From the NCBI GenBank assembly GCA_024509875.1, contig JAMPIV010004266.1, forward strand, positions 95,671 to 159,670: a stretch of DNA of 64,000 nucleotides, read 5' to 3'. The translations under genes and the position numbers were made by a program. The notes under the pieces are model-generated. The model saw only the letters and a list, made by a program, of their open reading frames with translations, was not told the DNA's origin and did not search any database. Shown piece after piece: positions 61,195 to 64,000 of the stretch (position 1 is the stretch's first letter; each line of letters opens with the position of its first letter). Origin of the DNA: Oreohelix idahoensis. Lineage: Eukaryota; Mollusca; Gastropoda; Stylommatophora; Oreohelicidae.

Positions 61195-62565
61195 AAGTTA
61201 AATGGGTGCTTGCAGTGAAAAGTAGGATTAAATGGTATGACAAGATCACTAACGTGGAACTGATGACAGGATCACTAATGTGGAACTGATGACAGGATTA
61301 CTAATGTGGAACTGATGACAAGGTCACTAATGTGGAACTGATGACAGGATTACTAATGTGGAACTGATGACAGGATTACTAATGTGGAACTGATGACAAG
61401 GTCACTAATGTGGAACTGATGACAAGATCACTAATGTGGAACTGATGACAGGATTACTAATGTGGAACTGATGACAGGATTACTAATGTGGAACTGATGA
61501 CAGGATTACTAATGTGGAACTGATGACAAGGTCACTAACATGGAACTGATGACAAGATCACTAATGTGGAACTGATGACAAGATCACTAATGTGGAACTG
61601 ATGACAAGATCACTAATGTGGAACTGATGACAGTATTACTAATGTGGAACTGATGACAAGATCACTAATGTGGAACTGATGACAAGATCACTAATGTGGA
61701 ACTGATGACAGGATTACTAATGTGGAACTGATGACAAGATCACTAATGTGGAACTGATGACAGGATCACTAATGTGGAACTGATGACAGGATCACTAATG
61801 TGGAACTGATAAGATCACTAATGTGGAACTGATGACAGGATTACTAATGTGGAACTGATGACAGGATTACTAATGTGGAACTGATGACAGGATTACTAAT
61901 GTGGAACTGATGACAGGATTACTAATGTGGAACTGATAACAGGATTACTAATGTGGAACTGATGACAGGATTACTAATGTGGAACTGATGACAGGATTAC
62001 TAATGTGGAACTGATGACAGGATCACTAATGTGGAACTGATGACAGGATCACTAATGTGGAACTGATGACAGGATTACTAATGTGGAACTGATGACAAGA
62101 TCACTAATGTGGAACTGATGACAGTATTACTAATGTGGAGTTGATGACAAGATCACTAATGTGGAGCTGATGACAAGATCACTAATGTGGAGCTGATGAC
62201 AAGATCACTAATGTGGAGCTGATGACAAGATCACTAATGTGGAGCTGATGACAAGATCACTAATGTGGAACTGATGACAAGATTACTAATGTGGAGCTGA
62301 TGACAAGTTCCAGTGGAAAGAGAGATGAGAAGATGCTGGCAATGGTAGGACACACATTAAGGAAAAGTGCTCATAGCATTACCCCCAGGCAGACCTTGTT
62401 CTGGAATCCCCAGGGTAGGAGAGGCAGAGGTAAACACGTGGAACACAGAAATGAAAATGATGAGGAAGACTGAGCAGATGGCACACGACAGACGGTACGG
62501 GACAGATGGCATGCGTTTGTTGAAAGCCTATACTCCTTGGGGAACTAAGGGTAATGATGATCTAT
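61195..62565 (+). mobile_element. LINE C-terminal fragment containing a 26-bp expansion
   Basis: The left side reads GLKWYDK-like sequence (IKWYDKITNVELMT, 61230-61272) and the right side, after the array, SSGKRDEKMLAMVGHTLRKS, LFWNPQGRRGRG and, out of frame, DRWHAFVESL. These match the fragment at 51955-52375 in order, with the array inserted exactly at DKxTNxELMT. Confidence 0.88.
61243..62308. repeat. 26-bp minisatellite expanded from LINE coding sequence
   Basis: About 41 copies of actaatgtggaactgatgac plus aagatc (variants aggatt, aaggtc, agtatt; toward the right end gtggagctgatgac). It encodes fragments of DKxTNxELMT of the host LINE in shifting frames. Confidence 0.96.
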
Positions 62566-62629
62566 CAAGCCGGAGAAACATCAAATACTGTCCATGAAAA
62601 CGCAGACCAAGCTTGGAAGAAGTACACAT

Positions 62630-62869
62630 CTACAGCGAACACCTGAGAGAAACTATTTGAAAAGCTGAAACGTAAAATTCAAAATGACATCCCTTGTCTT
62701 CTTGTACAAACTTGACATCTACATCTCGATCCCAGTCATGTAGCGACTCTTCCAGTCCATTACAAGCATGGACCTCCTTAAACGGTAGATATGTGGTGAC
62801 CTTCACCTTGGTACTACCACCATAGGCTTCATGTACTCTCAGGATGATGGTTCGACTATGATCTTCAGC
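62630..62869 (-). CDS. MAN2C1: Alpha-mannosidase 2C1-like, terminal exon
   Basis: Minus-strand exon after acceptor ttgtcattcttccag (plus coordinates 62870 upward), phase 0, 80 codons including TAG at 62630-62632. It reads SRTIILRVHEAYGGSTKVKV, LPFKEVHACNGLEES and FYVSAFQIVSLRCSL, matching the end of GH38 alpha-mannosidases of the 2C1 type (VVLRLYEA-x-G, P-x-x-E-x3-C-x-LLE, F-x-PFQ-x-x-SL). The enzyme trims free oligosaccharides in the cytosol (family knowledge). The catalytic domain would lie beyond the window's right edge. No upstream exon is visible in 62870-64000, so the call rests on one exon. Confidence 0.72.
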   Translation of the reverse strand, partial: AEDHSRTIILRVHEAYGGSTKVKVTTYLPFKEVHACNGLEESLHDWDRDVDVKFVQEDKGCHFEFYVSAFQIVSLRCSL

Positions 62870-63082
62870 CTGGAAGAATGACAAAAATACAGTGTCATTT
62901 TTTTGTGGCTGGCAATTTTAACTTGTATTAACATCAGTTTGTGGAAAAGGGGGAGGGATGGAAAACAGAATGTCTGTATATGAGGTGGACATCTGTACAT
63001 GAGGTGTACGTGATGTGGACACAGGATGTCTGTACATGACGTGGTGGTAGTTTCTATACAAAGTAGAGTAATGTTGGTAGTA

Positions 63083-64000
63083 CAGTCATACCCCACTTTA
63101 CGATGATTTGCTCATACGACGGTTTTCAATTAACACCCATTTCCATGATATAGCGACTTGACTCACTCATATGATGCTTTTTTGACATGACACCATTTCT
63201 AAACCGCTTCCCTTTGCTCTTTCTGCTACGCTTTATACTTCATGACTCCGGTGTGTTTTTATCACATTTCATGTGCTTCCAAAGTGATTTCACTATTTTT
63301 ATATTTTACTGTTGTTAAATAAATATTTAAAGTAATACTGAAAATGTTGTGAAGATGGCTAGGCAGCTAGAACTTGAAGTGGAGGCAGAAGATATAGCAA
63401 AACTTGTGGATTCTCATGTGCATCTCCTGAGCAACGAAGAACATCGGCGAGATGAAGAGGATTCTGCAGTAGAAAAAGTGACCCCAGAGCCTAAAGGCCT
63501 AACCTGCAAAGAACTTGAGAAAGCTTTCCAACATTTTGAAAAGGGGGTGGTAATTTTAGAAAGAACAGATCCCAATTTTGAAAGAAGTTACGAGGTTAAA
63601 ACTTCAATTTTAAATTCCTATGCTTGTTATTCAGAAATCTACACAGAGAAGAAAATTATAGCCACAACCTAAACGTCTTAAGAGAGGTACTTCACGAAAA
63701 CATCAGCAGCCCCTAAAAACCCTACTGCAAGTATATCATCCCAAAGCCCTGTCGCAAGTACATCAGCAGAAAGTCAGTTTGTGTCTACGTCAGCCCAAAG
63801 CCCTACTGCATTGTCTATCGAAAGCTCTACACGAGCAACATAAAGACTGGCTTCTGCAAGAAGTACATCAGAATCTCCAGCAAGGAAGCGCTATGAAGAA
63901 TGGCTTGCCATCTAGAAGATGTTCCCTCTCCTTCAGACTTCCTTCAATAATTCGGCAGTCGCAGTGATACAGAGTAAATATTATCAAAGGGAAGTGATCT
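63083..64000 (+). mobile_element. Second Tigger/pogo element, internally deleted and cut by window end
   Basis: Starts after TA (63081-63082) with CAGTCATACCCCACTTTACG, a Tigger-type terminal repeat. Frame 63349-63672 matches the C-terminal region of Tigger transposases (GLTCKELEKAFQHFEKGVVI, ERTDPNFERS, YACYSEIYTEKK), followed by a Ser/Thr/Pro-rich tail in a shifted frame. DNA-binding and DDE parts are missing. It would lie in the last intron of the mannosidase gene if that gene continues to the right. Confidence 0.78.

Noticed and set aside
62870..62884. ATG start at 62884 for the mannosidase-like ORF
   Set aside because: The first five codons overlap the splice acceptor; homology begins at the exon start 62869.

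Overview
The window is animal nuclear DNA. Coding sequence is rare and split by GT-AG introns, and most of the 64 kb is transposable elements (TEs) and tandem arrays. The mix of Penelope-like, piggyBac, pogo/Tigger, RTE-like LINE and Gmr1-type Gypsy elements with a tRNA-type SINE suggests a marine lophotrochozoan, most likely a mollusc. That taxonomic call is inference. None of the long open frames in 23.5-50.8 kb is a gene.

Two host genes can be read. On the + strand, five exons (608-657, 1315-1385, 3126-3228, 22767-22952, 52483-52602) join in frame into the second CHORD zinc-binding domain and the CS domain of a CHORDC1 (CHP-1/morgana) HSP90 co-chaperone. The gene starts upstream of the window and ends at a TGA at 52600-52602. 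On the - strand, the last coding exon (62630-62869) of a GH38 cytosolic alpha-mannosidase (MAN2C1-like) is visible. The two genes converge.

Layout. 1-3.3 kb: first CHORDC1 exons, a 44-bp array made from a Tigger transposase end, and a TTAA-flanked MITE. 3.2-22.8 kb: a 19.5-kb intron with a nested TE stack: a piggyBac remnant, a Penelope-like element, an RTE-like LINE inside it (with target-site duplication), a Gmr1-order Gypsy element inside the LINE, and an LTR-like insertion inside the Gypsy 3' LTR. A 64-bp array then runs up to the next splice acceptor. 23.0-52.5 kb: a 29.5-kb intron holding about 24 kb of a 42-bp satellite and an RNase H-bearing LINE whose coding sequence has expanded into a 54-bp array. 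52.6-62.6 kb: CHORDC1 3' UTR and an intergenic stretch of Tigger and LINE fragments, including a 26-bp array born inside LINE coding sequence. 62.6-64 kb: the mannosidase exon and another Tigger element.

The main pattern is that at least three independent minisatellites (44, 54 and 26 bp) are tandem expansions of transposon protein-coding sequence. In the 26-bp case the unit length equals the spacing of a short direct repeat present in an unexpanded relative.
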